A stretch of 64,000 nt of DNA from Bin55 sp963664665 (lineage in GTDB: Bacteria; Pseudomonadota; Gammaproteobacteria; Pseudomonadales; Azotimanducaceae): contig CAXXMH010000004.1 of assembly GCA_963664665.2 (NCBI GenBank), positions 558,001-622,000 on the forward strand, written 5' to 3'. Below the pieces are notes generated by a model, which saw only the letters and a list, made by a program, of their open reading frames with translations, was not told the origin of the DNA and did not search any database. Position 1 is the first letter of the stretch; each line of letters begins with the position of its first letter. Below, piece by piece: positions 9,510-19,353 of this stretch. Position numbers and translations under genes: made by a program.

Positions 9510-11606
9510 ATGAATATCTCGCGATCGGATATTTCAGGCATGCGTAGCCTCAATTATCCGAAGTACTACGTCAATCGGGAGCTTTCGCTTCTCGAATTCA
9601 ATCGACGCGTGATCCAGCAGGCGAGGAACGAGAAATTCCCGCTATTGGAACGCTTGCGGTTCGTTTGTATTGCCAGTTCCAATCTCGACGAGTTCTTTGA
9701 AATACGCGTCGCAGGACTACAACAAAGAAGTAAGTACGGTCAATTTCGGCGTGGACCAGATGGTCTAGCGGTCGAAGAGCAACTTGAGCAGATCGCGAAG
9801 GTCTCGCACGAATTGGTCGATGAGCAGTACGAAATCCTGAATGAGATCATGATTCCCGCGTTGCGTGATCGAGGCATCTACTTTCTCAAGCGTGATGAAT
9901 GGGCCCCCGAGCAGCGCGATTGGGTGCAACGCTATTTTCGAGATGAGTTACTGCCGATACTGAATCCGATCGGTCTTGATCCTGCTCACCCGTTTCCGCC
10001 CGTGACCAACAAGAGTCTTAACTTTATTGTTTCGCTTGAGGGAAAGGACGCGTTCGGCCGAAATGTTGAGCTGGCGGTGGTGCAAGCACCTCGCGCGTCG
10101 CCCCGGGTTATCCAGCTGCCACTAGACATTTCCGGACACGAGTTTGATTTTGTACTCCTCTCCTCGGTGATTCACGCGCACGTTGACGAGTTGTTCGCGG
10201 GGATGAAGGTCAAGGGTTGCCACCAGTTCCGCTTTACGCGCGACAGCGATCTGTTGGTAGACGAAGAAGAAGCAACTGATCTACTTCTCGCGGTTGAAGG
10301 AGAGCTCTCCACCCGACGCTTTGGTGACACGGTACGCTTAGAAATTGCTGAGGATTGCCCAACCGAGGTTGTGAGCTACTTACGCAGTCAGTTTGATCTC
10401 ACGGAACGCGAGGTGTACCTTTGTTCCGGACCTGTAAACCTGATGCGGTTGAATCAGGTTCCCGATCTAATCGATTCGGCAGACCTGAAGTTTCCGGCGT
10501 TTTCGCCGGGAGTTCCAAAACGAATACAAGCCGCGACAGACATGTTTGAAGCAATTCGGGACGGCGATTTACTTTTGCATCACCCGTATCAGTCGTTTGT
10601 TCCGGTTCTCGATCTTCTACGGCAAGCTGCAATAGATCCAAACGTCATTTCGATTCGACAAACTCTCTACCGCACCGGTCAAGACTCCCCGGTAGTCAAA
10701 GCGCTTATAGACGCCTCGAATCGTGGCAAAGAGGTTATGGTGGCAATCGAATTGCGCGCACGATTTGATGAAGCCGAGAACATTGAGCTCGCCCAAGCAC
10801 TCACGCAAGCAGGTGTGCAAGTCGTGTTTGGGTTAGTGGGGCACAAAACACACGCCAAGATGGTCTTGATCATTCGACGTGAGGGTAATGAGCTCAAACG
10901 TTACGCACATTTAGGAACAGGTAACTATCACCCGCGTACGACGCGGCAATATACGGATTGCGGACTGCTGACGTGCAATCCTGAAATTACCGAAGATGTC
11001 TTGATGCTGTTCAAGCAATTGACGTCAAAAGGTCATCCACATCCTCTTCAACGTTTGATTCAATCACCGTTCACGTTTTTCGATCGGTTGGTCGAGCTCA
11101 TAAACCGCGAAATTGAGCATGTGCGCGAAGGGCGCGAAGGCCGACTGATCGCGAAGATGAATTCGCTCGAAGAACCGGGGGTGATTCGCGCGTTGTATCG
11201 TGCGTCTCAAGCGGGTGTACAAATCGATCTGATCGTACGAGGGATATGCTGTCTCCGACCTGGCATTCACGGCGTATCAGAGAACATCCGAGTGCGGTCC
11301 ATCGTTGGCCGCTTTCTAGAACACACTCGTATCTTTTATTTTCAAAACAATGAGGACCCGGAAGTTATTCTGTCTAGCGCAGACTGGATGACACGGAATA
11401 TCTTCAATCGCGTTGAGCTTGGATTTCCTATCCTGGATAAAAAACTTGCGCAGACGATCTTACGTGACGGCTTAGAAATCTATTTAAAAGATAACGCGCA
11501 AGCATGGGAGATGCAGACTGACGGTAGCTACGTGTTAGCCGACAGGTCCCCAGAAGATACTCGAGTAAGCGCGCAAGAAACCCTGCTACGACTCATGAAG
11601 CTCTGA
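9510..11606 (+). CDS. ppk1: Polyphosphate kinase 1
   Basis: Reversibly transfers the gamma phosphate of ATP to inorganic polyphosphate. 698 residues, the usual size. The N-terminal domain opens with NRELSLLEFNRRV. Catalytic histidines can be placed by eye: H448 in THAKM (matching the autophosphorylated His of E. coli Ppk) and H605 in LEHTRIFYF. HLGTGNYH begins at about 467, and SSADWMTRNIFNRVE follows near 625. An ATG ten codons in (MRSLNYPKYY) would leave more room between ppk1 and divergent cmoA and is a reasonable alternative start. It is convergent with the ppx/gppA gene, a common pairing of synthesis with breakdown. Confidence 0.97.
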   Translation: MNISRSDISGMRSLNYPKYYVNRELSLLEFNRRVIQQARNEKFPLLERLRFVCIASSNLDEFFEIRVAGLQQRSKYGQFRRGPDGLAVEEQLEQIAKVSHELVDEQYEILNEIMIPALRDRGIYFLKRDEWAPEQRDWVQRYFRDELLPILNPIGLDPAHPFPPVTNKSLNFIVSLEGKDAFGRNVELAVVQAPRASPRVIQLPLDISGHEFDFVLLSSVIHAHVDELFAGMKVKGCHQFRFTRDSDLLVDEEEATDLLLAVEGELSTRRFGDTVRLEIAEDCPTEVVSYLRSQFDLTEREVYLCSGPVNLMRLNQVPDLIDSADLKFPAFSPGVPKRIQAATDMFEAIRDGDLLLHHPYQSFVPVLDLLRQAAIDPNVISIRQTLYRTGQDSPVVKALIDASNRGKEVMVAIELRARFDEAENIELAQALTQAGVQVVFGLVGHKTHAKMVLIIRREGNELKRYAHLGTGNYHPRTTRQYTDCGLLTCNPEITEDVLMLFKQLTSKGHPHPLQRLIQSPFTFFDRLVELINREIEHVREGREGRLIAKMNSLEEPGVIRALYRASQAGVQIDLIVRGICCLRPGIHGVSENIRVRSIVGRFLEHTRIFYFQNNEDPEVILSSADWMTRNIFNRVELGFPILDKKLAQTILRDGLEIYLKDNAQAWEMQTDGSYVLADRSPEDTRVSAQETLLRLMKL

Positions 11607-11622
11607 GTTGCCTCTCTCTTTC

Positions 11623-13131
11623 TTAAGTTTCTGTGATCGCGAGTTGGATGCCCGCATCAGACAATAGACTTGATTCATGATCAAGGTCCATTCTTGTTAG
11701 AGGATGCGCGTTGAGCCAATCTCGATCGATCGCAATCGAATAGCTCTCACCCTGTCTTTGAAACTCGATCGACGCAGGTCTCGCATCAGCTCGATTACGG
11801 CGAAACATGACCGCGAGGCGCAGTATCACGCATAAATGCATGAGCGACCTACCGTGGGGCATTGGTTCTTCAGTCTGAAGGCGACGACGGTGAGTGCGGA
11901 CAAGCCAACCAAGTTGTGATTGTTCAGTGAGCGTGAATCCAGGCATGTCCAAATGTTCCAACAGATAAGCGCCATGCTTGTGATACGCACTGTGCGATAT
12001 GCTCATACCGATTTCGTGTAGCATCGCTGCCCAATGTAGTAGCTGACGCTCATCCTCGAACTGATCGTTCGACTCTGGAAATAGTTGGTCGAACATGCTC
12101 AATGCAGTTTGAGCGACCAACGCAGCGTGGTTGTGGTCGATGTGGAAACGAGGCACAAGTGCGCGGACTGATCGCTCCCGTATGTCGACGTCATGCGCAC
12201 GACCTACCAACTCATGCAGAAGACCTTCGCGTAACGCCCCGTTTGAGACTTCTAGCCCGTCTAGTTTCAGAGTTTTAAAGATACCCTGGAGCATTGCGAC
12301 CCCGCCCGGCAACGACTGAGCTCGTCGTACGGAACACCATGAGGAATCGATGTTGTCGATGTGGCCGAAACAGACTAAGCGATGACTTAATTCCTTGAGT
12401 GTTGTTTTTGTAATGCCTTCAGAACTGAACTGTGTGATCGCATTCTGTACGGCGAGCATCGTTCCACTTGTACCGACCGCTAAGTCCCAACCGTGTGTTC
12501 GAAAGCTCTGTTCAACTACCTCAAGTTCGCGTTGCATGTCTTGAACAGCGTTCGCCATTCGGGACGCGGAGAGTTTTCCGTCCTTGAACCAACGTTCCGT
12601 CATGGAGATGCAACCGATTTGAATGCTCTCGCTTAGGTGCGGCTCGAACCGGTGCCCTGCAATCAACTCGGTGCTTCCTCCACCAATGTCGATCACGAGT
12701 CGACTAGCCGCGCGGCTCTCAATTGACTGTGCAACTGCGTCGTAAATCAGTCGTCCTTCTTCTCTACCACTGATGACGTCAATGTTGTGCCTCAATATGG
12801 CTTCCGCTTGGCTAATAAACGCATCTCGATTGGCCGCTTGTCGTAGCGCATTCGTGCCGACCACGCGTACGTTGTGTTGTGGTAGTGAGCGGATTCGCTG
12901 GCTGATTCGGCGGAGCGCGGCCAGTGCCAGATCGATACATTCTTGAGAGAGAAACCCGCTTGATTCAAGACCAGCCGCTAGTCGGGTCATCTCTCGATGG
13001 CGGTCCAATACCTGAATCGTGCCATCGTTTTCGCGAGCAACGAGTAGGTGAAAGCTATTTGACCCTAGGTCGAGCGCAGCGTAAGTGTCACTCGCTGAGT
13101 CTATTGCGTGGTTTTGATCAGATTCGTCCAC
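11623..13131 (-). CDS. Ppx/GppA exopolyphosphatase family phosphatase
   Basis: Hydrolyses terminal phosphates of polyphosphate and/or pppGpp. 502 residues. It has an ASKHA fold with LDLGSNSFHLLVA (phosphate 1, about 21-33), VGTNALRQAANRD, ISGREEGRLIYDAVA and LVIDIGGGSTELIAG (phosphate 2), then a C-terminal HD-like helical domain with HWAAMLHEIGMSISHSAYHKHGAYLL. The length and HD-like region fit both Ppx and GppA of gammaproteobacteria. The position tail to tail with ppk1 favours a polyphosphate role. Confidence 0.94.
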   Translation of the reverse strand: MDESDQNHAIDSASDTYAALDLGSNSFHLLVARENDGTIQVLDRHREMTRLAAGLESSGFLSQECIDLALAALRRISQRIRSLPQHNVRVVGTNALRQAANRDAFISQAEAILRHNIDVISGREEGRLIYDAVAQSIESRAASRLVIDIGGGSTELIAGHRFEPHLSESIQIGCISMTERWFKDGKLSASRMANAVQDMQRELEVVEQSFRTHGWDLAVGTSGTMLAVQNAITQFSSEGITKTTLKELSHRLVCFGHIDNIDSSWCSVRRAQSLPGGVAMLQGIFKTLKLDGLEVSNGALREGLLHELVGRAHDVDIRERSVRALVPRFHIDHNHAALVAQTALSMFDQLFPESNDQFEDERQLLHWAAMLHEIGMSISHSAYHKHGAYLLEHLDMPGFTLTEQSQLGWLVRTHRRRLQTEEPMPHGRSLMHLCVILRLAVMFRRNRADARPASIEFQRQGESYSIAIDRDWLNAHPLTRMDLDHESSLLSDAGIQLAITET

Positions 13132-13367
13132 GACAGTAATCGACGTTAGATCGGATTAGTCGGGATTGCTTTGCTACTGGGATCACAAGTCCCCGCTCGC
13201 GTTATGTCTGCGCATTATCGCGAAGTGTTAGCTAGAGTCTTGTTTGATCTCAGCATTAGTGTGTCATTGTCGATGTTCAGCTATTTCAATTGGCGCTCTA
13301 AGAGCATGGCTCCCGTCGCAAAAATGCCACCATATGATTCGCCGTTCTACAGAAGGCCTTACTTGAT

Positions 13368-14267
13368 GTGACTGTAAATCCAGTACTCCGTCTCCGACAA
13401 ATTTGTTTACTAGCGTACGATCTTGAGTGGACATCTAACTTGCTTTGTACGGCGTTCGACGCGACGGTGGTATTTCGAGATTCAAGGATGGCCGCAGGAG
13501 GTAATCTCACCAACACCCACATTCGATTGGGCGATTCATTTCTTGAGACCGTTTGCCCGTCGGATCTTGCCTGGCAACGTTCTACGACCCAAACAAGGCT
13601 TCTGGAACGAAACGGTGACTGCGGTTACATGGCGATCGTGCAGGTTCCTGACGTTGGGGTTGCTTCGCAGGCGATGGCAAATCAGGGAAATGCGATCGGC
13701 ATGGTCTCGGGCGGGCTAATCGTGTGCCCAGGTTCACCAGGTTCGGGTTTTGCGGACATTGAATCAAGAAACTACGAATTGGGCGAGCCGTTACCGAAGA
13801 AAGAAGGAACTGTTTCAGGCGCAAATGTGCAGTTTCATCCTCGCGATTTCGGTACGCTCGCAGAGATTCAGGAAAACTGGCCAGGCCAGAGCGAATTTCC
13901 GCGAAACAAAGGCGCATATTTCCCGGCAGGCAATACTTGGCAAACCGACGTGGATGCGCGACCCCATGGTGGAGTCACGACTGGATTTGCGGCTGTGGAG
14001 ATCGCGCCACGCGATGCTGACCCAAAGGACGTTTGCGCGAGATGGCAACGAGGGTTAGAGGCGGGGTGTTGGATAGATCCTGCGCAGCCTACTATCGTGC
14101 ACTTAGCCGCAGGTCAAACGATGCGCTTTGTTGAACCAGGATCTGACGGAAGAACCGGCGTTGTCGGAGTTGACCTTTGGAGTGTGGCGGCAAAGCGTAA
14201 AACGTTCGAAGCACTTGATATTTGCGGCGTGACGTGGCGACTCGTTGAACCCGTGTCAGATGAGTGA
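13368..14267 (+). CDS. VOC (glyoxalase-like) family protein
   Basis: 299 residues with two VOC-like halves. The first begins RLRQICLLAYDLEWTSNLL and contains HIRLGDSFLETVCP. The second begins near 195 with FAAVEIAPRDA and ends with VVGVDLWS. Metal-binding VOC enzymes include glyoxalases, extradiol dioxygenases and epimerases. The second half is weakly conserved by eye, so I assign only the superfamily. Start is GTG at 13368 behind an AGAAGG-like ribosome site. About 235 bp upstream separate it from divergent ppx, and I see no other gene in that gap. Confidence 0.75.
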   Translation: MTVNPVLRLRQICLLAYDLEWTSNLLCTAFDATVVFRDSRMAAGGNLTNTHIRLGDSFLETVCPSDLAWQRSTTQTRLLERNGDCGYMAIVQVPDVGVASQAMANQGNAIGMVSGGLIVCPGSPGSGFADIESRNYELGEPLPKKEGTVSGANVQFHPRDFGTLAEIQENWPGQSEFPRNKGAYFPAGNTWQTDVDARPHGGVTTGFAAVEIAPRDADPKDVCARWQRGLEAGCWIDPAQPTIVHLAAGQTMRFVEPGSDGRTGVVGVDLWSVAAKRKTFEALDICGVTWRLVEPVSDE

Positions 14268-14486
14268 GTCAGTTAGCCAGCCGCAAACTCACACACAGCG
14301 ACTGTTCTACCACTGTGTCGATATCAACTAGCGATCTAGATTGCGGTCCTAAGAGGTTTAAGCACTGGCTGGAATTTGACTTGGCTTCCCATTCCACCAA
14401 AAACCATCGGCTTGTCCGGCCACTCGCCCGAAGGTTCAAAAACAAGAGGGATACAACCCGGCGAATTCCGATCGAACCGGCAGCAA

Positions 14487-14903
14487 CTAGGCGATGACGG
14501 AGGATTTGACCTTGATGTTAAGTTGTCCGGCCAGTCCAGCGGTTCGATGTACTGAGGCAGCGACGAATTCAGGGAGAGACGTCATATTTCGAAATGCTTC
14601 GAGCGACGGATACTCCACCAGCGCGACCATATCCCAATTCTCTTCGACTTCGCCAAGTAATAGACCAGTGACCATCCCGACAAAAATGGGTCGCCCACCT
14701 ACCTTTTGCAAGCATTGGGTTACGACTGCGCCATACCGTTGGTAAGCCTCGCGACCACTGAGACCAGCGTCTGAGCCATCGTCGTACGCTGCTTTCTCTT
14801 TGAACTTGAGCAAGTTCACCATGACAAACGGACCGTCTTCTTTCTCACTAAAGAAGCTGACGGCTACGTCTGTATTCGGTGCGACTTGATTCTTTACTTC
14901 CAT
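14487..14903 (-). CDS. DUF1330-family protein (dimeric alpha/beta barrel)
   Basis: 138 residues. The core matches the DUF1330 pattern, with GPFVMVNLLKFK near 25-36, YQRYGAVVTQCLQKVGGRPIFVG, then WDMVALVEYPSLEAFRNMTSLPEF followed by a helix. These small ferredoxin-like dimers have no settled reaction. It stands alone on the minus strand, convergent with the VOC gene and separated from it by about 220 bp in which I see nothing. Confidence 0.82.
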   Translation of the reverse strand: MEVKNQVAPNTDVAVSFFSEKEDGPFVMVNLLKFKEKAAYDDGSDAGLSGREAYQRYGAVVTQCLQKVGGRPIFVGMVTGLLLGEVEENWDMVALVEYPSLEAFRNMTSLPEFVAASVHRTAGLAGQLNIKVKSSVIA

Positions 14904-15216
14904 ATCGTGCCTCGGTTAAACCATTGCCGTTTTCTTGAAACTAGCAGCTCAACAGATGCTGCATTTCGATTATCCATGAGGACGCGTATCCAATGTTCTC
15001 GTCGTTCCGAGAGTCCGACCAGTCGATCGGGCTTTTGTCGAGTTGTGACAAGTGCTACGTCGCGACTCAATTTGGGTGTCGCAATACCTCACCCGAACGA
15101 ATACCGGTTACTCCTCTGTACGGCGCGTTGAGCCGCCCATTGACCAACTTCGCCAGATATACGCTTCTCCGCTACGTGAGTCCTGTTGAATCCTGATCGT
15201 GTATGCGACTATGCGC
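14904..15216. other. Intergenic stretch without a supported gene
   Basis: 313 bp between two minus-strand genes. Short frames exist on the plus strand (the longest about 67 codons from 14993). They have no ribosome site, no recognisable domain and unusual composition, so I do not call them. It presumably carries the DUF1330 promoter. No hairpin terminator stands out. Confidence 0.4.
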
Positions 15217-15864
15217 CTACGAGCGATTGAGTACATGTGGGATTAGGTCTGCGAGGCGCGTTATCTGATAGGTTGCTTGAGAAAAGTCGTGGTCGGATGT
15301 GAACCGGTTGTAGACCACAGCACAGTCCAGTCCAGCCGCGATTGCGGAACGCAAGCCACGTTGTGAATCCTCGACCGCCAACGCAACATCTGCTCCGATG
15401 CCGAACCGTTCAAGCGCCTTGAGATAGGGATCTGGATGAGGCTTGCTGTGTTCGTAGGCGTCGCGCGTTAGCACGAAATCTACCAACGACACGATGTCAC
15501 GGTAGCGGTGGATTAACTCAAAGTCCTCTGCTCGCGACGTTGTAACAATCGCAATTCGGTAGTTTCTCGCAAGGTCTGCGAGTACATCTTCAACGCCTTC
15601 GATATCGATCGGCTCAGAATCAAGAAATTCGCGGTACAGGGAATTGCGTCGCTTCCGTCCCTGCTCGATATCAAGTTCGCTCGCTCCGAGTGCACGAGCT
15701 AGCTCCCAGGCACTCTTACCGTCTGCCATCAGCGCTAAGTACTCTGGCAAACGAAGATCGATTCCTAAGTCTGCAACGCACGTCTGAGTCGCTCGAAAGT
15801 AGAGCGGTTCTGTATCTACAAGGACACCATCGTTATCGAACAGAATATGCGTATATCGCTTCAA
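15217..15864 (-). CDS. HAD-superfamily phosphatase (beta-phosphoglucomutase-like, subfamily IA)
   Basis: 215 residues with all HAD motifs: DNDGVLVDTE (motif I, nucleophile D in FDND), IVTTS (motif II Thr), KPHPDPYLKAL (motif III Lys) and AVEDSQRGLRSAIAAG (motif IV). A helical cap lies between about 15 and 80. These enzymes dephosphorylate sugar phosphates, phosphoglycolate or nucleotides, or isomerise hexose phosphates, and the substrate cannot be read from the sequence. It stands alone. Confidence 0.9.
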   Translation of the reverse strand: MKRYTHILFDNDGVLVDTEPLYFRATQTCVADLGIDLRLPEYLALMADGKSAWELARALGASELDIEQGRKRRNSLYREFLDSEPIDIEGVEDVLADLARNYRIAIVTTSRAEDFELIHRYRDIVSLVDFVLTRDAYEHSKPHPDPYLKALERFGIGADVALAVEDSQRGLRSAIAAGLDCAVVYNRFTSDHDFSQATYQITRLADLIPHVLNRS

Positions 15865-16084
15865 TTCGCCTTCATCCTTAAGTCCGATTCTCCTTTCGTC
15901 ATTGCGTCATGCACATGGTATAGGTCATGGTAGGGCCAGAACGGGTTGAGATCGATTTCTTGATATGGTCTGTCAAACTGTTCCCGACGCGCATGTGAAG
16001 GAGCCGTTGGTTGCATATCGTGATTTTGAAGGAGTCTGCCGGAGACCTTTACCTAAGACCGGAACTGTGTCTCGCAACAACCGC

Positions 16085-16090
16085 TATACT
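16085..16090 (+). promoter_or_regulatory. Possible -10 element for the alpha/beta hydrolase gene
   Basis: TATACT lies 69 bp before the ATG at 16159 in an otherwise gene-free 294-bp gap. No good TTGACA-like box sits 16-18 bp upstream, so this is only a candidate sigma-70 site. Confidence 0.3.
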
Positions 16091-16158
16091 CATTGGAATA
16101 TGGTGGTGAGTGGTCAGTCTAAATCCATCAGCTGAAGTAACGAAGGAGCAATAGCAGA

Positions 16159-17544
16159 ATGCGAAAGTTTGGTTTGTTTTTAGGGTTCTGCGTCGGTTGC
16201 TTCGTTGCGCCGCAGGCGGCTACAGTCACTGGCCCTATTACGGGTGGTGTGCAAGGCACGCCCTATTCAGCGGTTGACGTAGCCGAACAGGGGTATGTGT
16301 CGGAAGAGTTCTTCATTGAAGGCGAAGCTCACACGTACGAACTTGTGGAAGGCACGCATACACCGGATGGGCAATGGAAGTCAAAGCGATCTGACGGGAC
16401 CGTTCCGTTTAAGACTCGCATGTTGGTTGTGAGACCGAGCGAACCCGATCGTTTCAATGGGACCGTGATCGTGTTCTGGTTGAACGTGACGGCTGGGTTT
16501 GAATTGGGATCTGCTGCAGGCGAAGCCCTGCGTGGCTACGCTTGGGTGGGCGTGTCTGCTCAAAAAATAGGTATCGACGGTTTTCCGCGGGATCCGCAGG
16601 GACTAAAGGCGTGGGACCCGGAGCGCTACGGTTCACTCGTACACCCGGGTGATGCGTACTCGTACTCGATGTTTACGCAGGTCGCGCAGTCGGTCGCTCC
16701 TGATCGCGACAAGCAATCGCTTGATCCGATGAAAGGTCTGGACGTCGAGCGACTGATCGCAGTCGGCGCATCACAATCGGCGATGAGATTGCGAACCTAC
16801 ATCAATGGCGTTCACCATGTAGAAAACGTGTTCGACGGGTACGTACCTTTCATTGATTTCGGACGGGTATACCCATTTGCCAGGGAATTGGCAGGACAAC
16901 GCCGTGGAGGTACGCGTGCTTCGATTCGAATGGATCTCGATGTCCCGACGATCGTAGTTAATTCAGAAACCGAAGTTCCCAGCTACTATGGCGTACGAGA
17001 AAAAGACACAGATCGATTTCGATATTGGGAGGTGGCAGGCACATCGCACATCTCGGCGCCTCGACCAGCTGAAGCCGGTTCCGGAGGTAATTGGTTGTCG
17101 TACACGCCGGTATACAACGCAGCAATTCGACATCTACACGTCTGGATCAAGGACGGCATCGCGCCGCCGATGATGCCTCGCATCGACGCAAATCCAGGGT
17201 CAGCGACGCCCGAGGTCGTACGCGACGCTCATGGCAATGCCGTTGGTGGCATTCGATTGCCAGATTTGGAAGTGCCTTCAGCGACTCATACCGGATTTGG
17301 TATTCGACAGGAAGGGACTCGTTTTGGGTTTCTTTACGGTACGGCAGATGACTTCATCGCGGAGAAACTCTCGACCTTATATCCCGATTCCGCAACGTAC
17401 TTGAAAGCTTGGAATGCGGCGTTAGCGAGTGCTGTTGAACAAGGCATGGTTTTAGCTGACGACGCGACTTCAATGCGAGAACAGGCAGAGGCATGGGCAA
17501 CACGATTGGACGTAGAGCTCGCTCAAAGCGCTGTCGGAAATTAG
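16159..17544 (+). CDS. Secreted alpha/beta-hydrolase-domain protein
   Basis: 461 residues with a signal-peptide-like N-terminus (KFGLFLGFCVGCFVAPQAAT). The nucleophile elbow can be read as VGASQSAMRLRTY near 200, followed by FDGYVPFIDFGRV. An acidic residue in VNSETEVPSYY and a His in the WEVAGTSHIS strand could complete the triad. This matches the large uncharacterised alpha/beta hydrolase domain proteins found in marine proteobacteria. A clear ribosome site (GAAGGAG, about 16141-16147) supports the ATG at 16159. Esterase, lactonase or amidase activity is all that can be inferred. Confidence 0.82.
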   Translation: MRKFGLFLGFCVGCFVAPQAATVTGPITGGVQGTPYSAVDVAEQGYVSEEFFIEGEAHTYELVEGTHTPDGQWKSKRSDGTVPFKTRMLVVRPSEPDRFNGTVIVFWLNVTAGFELGSAAGEALRGYAWVGVSAQKIGIDGFPRDPQGLKAWDPERYGSLVHPGDAYSYSMFTQVAQSVAPDRDKQSLDPMKGLDVERLIAVGASQSAMRLRTYINGVHHVENVFDGYVPFIDFGRVYPFARELAGQRRGGTRASIRMDLDVPTIVVNSETEVPSYYGVREKDTDRFRYWEVAGTSHISAPRPAEAGSGGNWLSYTPVYNAAIRHLHVWIKDGIAPPMMPRIDANPGSATPEVVRDAHGNAVGGIRLPDLEVPSATHTGFGIRQEGTRFGFLYGTADDFIAEKLSTLYPDSATYLKAWNAALASAVEQGMVLADDATSMREQAEAWATRLDVELAQSAVGN

Positions 17545-17818
17545 GGTTACGCCCCGAAACCAAACGAATGGCTGCATTCACTATGGGGGACTGTATCTAT
17601 CGACACGGTCTGAACTTGAAGGACTCAGCATCCACAAGGTCGTGGGTGCTTTGCTCCACAACGAGAGTGACGTGAATCAGTCGAGAGTCGCCTTAGACGC
17701 TCTCCCGCGAATCTCGGAATCTCAACCGTTATCGAATTGTTGCTTCATCGGCAACGTTTGCAGTTTGTCTAGCCCGTGTGCTGGCGGATCAAGACTTTAG
17801 TGCTGCCAAACTAGGCGC

Positions 17819-18139
17819 CTATTCGTCCTCGACGATGACCGCGGTGCCGTATGCAAGCAGTTCGGCGGCGGACTGAGCCATCACGGAGGTCCCGAATCTA
17901 ACGCATACGATCGCATTTGCGCCAAGACCTTCGGCTTCGTCTTGCATACGGTCGATGCTTTGTTCGCGACTCTCCGCGACCAGCTTGCCGTATTCACCGA
18001 TCTCGCCTCCGACAATGTTGCGCAAGCCAGCCATGATGTCGTGTCCAACATGTCGGGCACGTACGGTGTTACCTCGCACTAATCCGAGCGTTTTCACAAT
18101 GCGCTTTCCGGGTATCGAATCGCTTGTGACGATGAGCAT
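17819..18139 (-). CDS. YbjQ/UPF0145 heavy-metal-binding-domain family protein
   Basis: 106 residues covering the whole YbjQ-type domain. It begins with TSDSIPGKRIVKTLGLVRGNTVRARH, then GLRNIVGGEIGEY, then ESREQSIDRMQDEAEGLGANAIVCVRF and GTAVIV. The family forms pentamers of unknown function. It sits 2 bp after a small membrane protein and downstream of SMP-30, so the three genes probably share a transcript. Confidence 0.9.
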   Translation of the reverse strand: MLIVTSDSIPGKRIVKTLGLVRGNTVRARHVGHDIMAGLRNIVGGEIGEYGKLVAESREQSIDRMQDEAEGLGANAIVCVRFGTSVMAQSAAELLAYGTAVIVEDE

Positions 18140-18141
18140 GT

Positions 18142-18387
18142 CTAAACCTCGATGTCCTTGTATTTGTCGGTTTTATGTTCCTTTAGACGATCGCGAACCA
18201 CCACGATCATGAGGAGCGCGAAACCCAAAATCCCCGCAAGGATAAGCAGTTTTATCCAAACTGGGATTCCGGGCGTCGCAAGCACTGTAATAAGGCCATA
18301 GGCTACACCCCCAGCGACGACTAAACCGATGATGGAGATTAAAACCCAAGCGACGGTGGTCATGGATTTCGAAATCTGATCTGACAT
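18142..18387 (-). CDS. Small membrane protein of unknown function
   Basis: About 81 residues from the ATG at 18387, preceded by a GGAAGG ribosome site at good spacing. A longer frame to 18435 exists but lacks one. Two membrane helices are evident, roughly VAWVLISIIGLVVAGGVAYGL and WIKLLILAGILGFALLMIVVV, with a charged C-terminal tail (RDRLKEHKTDKYKDIEV). The topology puts both ends on the same side. I do not recognise the family. Position between SMP-30 and a YbjQ-like gene on the same strand suggests co-transcription. Confidence 0.65.
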   Translation of the reverse strand: MSDQISKSMTTVAWVLISIIGLVVAGGVAYGLITVLATPGIPVWIKLLILAGILGFALLMIVVVRDRLKEHKTDKYKDIEV

Positions 18388-18435
18388 GTCAAGGACCTTC
18401 CCAGTCCAACGAACGACACAGGTGCCTATGGTCAA

Positions 18436-19326
18436 TTACCGAAACAGCGGCACACCTGGAACTTTAACCGGAATTCGATAGAGGTGATTCGACGATGTCA
18501 TATAGAACGTGAGAAAATCGTCATCGCCCCAAGTGAAATTAGCACAAAACGCAGGTGTTTGGATCACGCCTAAACAGATGCCGTCCTGCGCGTACACATG
18601 CACACCACCTGGTCCGCAGCAATAGACATTGTCGTTTGAATCCACCTTTAATCCATCGGGTGCGCCCGCTCCTTCACCTGTGGAATTTGTGAATATTTCG
18701 CCGCCGGATAACGTGCCATCGGTGCTTACGTCGAATTTCCGTATGTGCATCTCTGGCGTGTCAGCTACGTACAAATATCGCTCGTCTTGTGTGAAAGCGA
18801 GACCATTGGGTTGTGTAAAGTCGTTGCGCAAAAGCATCAACTCGCCAGATCGCCCATCGATTTTGTAGACGCCTCGAAAGTCCAACTCGAGTTCTCGTGG
18901 AATGCCTGTGTGATCCGCGCGACCGAAGGTAGGGTCCGTGAAGAAGATGTCTCCGTTACTCCGCACCACAATGTCATTCGGGCTATTGAGCTCTTTGTCA
19001 TCCCAATGACTTGCAAGGACGTTCAGCGTTCCGTCATGTTCTTCTCGAACAACCCGACTCGTGCCGTGTTCACACGACAGGATGCGACCTTCCTTGTCAT
19101 AAGTGTTGCCGTTTGCTAAATTACTCGGCTCGCGATAAACCGTCACACCGGTCGCCTCGGACCAACGATGCATGCGGTTGCTTGGGATGTCCGAAAACGT
19201 CAGATGCTTGTCTCGCGGGTGCCAGATCGGTCCCTCAGTAAACCCGAATCCTTCTCCCAATACTTCTAGTTCTGTGTCCTCGCTCACGATGTCGAGTAGT
19301 CGTGAGTCTCTAATTTCTATTCCCAA
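18436..19326 (-). CDS. SMP-30/gluconolactonase-like beta-propeller protein
   Basis: 296 residues forming a six-bladed propeller. Metal-site residues of the family are visible: Glu in GFTEGPIWHP, Asn in ELNSPNDIVVRSNG, Asn in NDFTQPNGLAF and Asp in APDGLKVDSN. FSDIPSNRMHRW and FFTDPTFGR are typical blades. Family members hydrolyse sugar lactones or related esters. No signal peptide is visible. It is followed by small membrane and YbjQ-like genes and preceded, 27 bp away on the same strand, by a PhyH gene, so the oxygenase may feed this hydrolase (inference). Confidence 0.9.
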   Translation of the reverse strand: MGIEIRDSRLLDIVSEDTELEVLGEGFGFTEGPIWHPRDKHLTFSDIPSNRMHRWSEATGVTVYREPSNLANGNTYDKEGRILSCEHGTSRVVREEHDGTLNVLASHWDDKELNSPNDIVVRSNGDIFFTDPTFGRADHTGIPRELELDFRGVYKIDGRSGELMLLRNDFTQPNGLAFTQDERYLYVADTPEMHIRKFDVSTDGTLSGGEIFTNSTGEGAGAPDGLKVDSNDNVYCCGPGGVHVYAQDGICLGVIQTPAFCANFTWGDDDFLTFYMTSSNHLYRIPVKVPGVPLFR

Positions 19327-19353
19327 TTCGATTCTCTTTGGTGAGTGAGATCG

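Noticed and set aside
13171..13371. 66-codon plus-strand frame between ppx and the VOC gene
   Set aside because: No ribosome site or recognisable domain. It overlaps the VOC start and its composition looks random.
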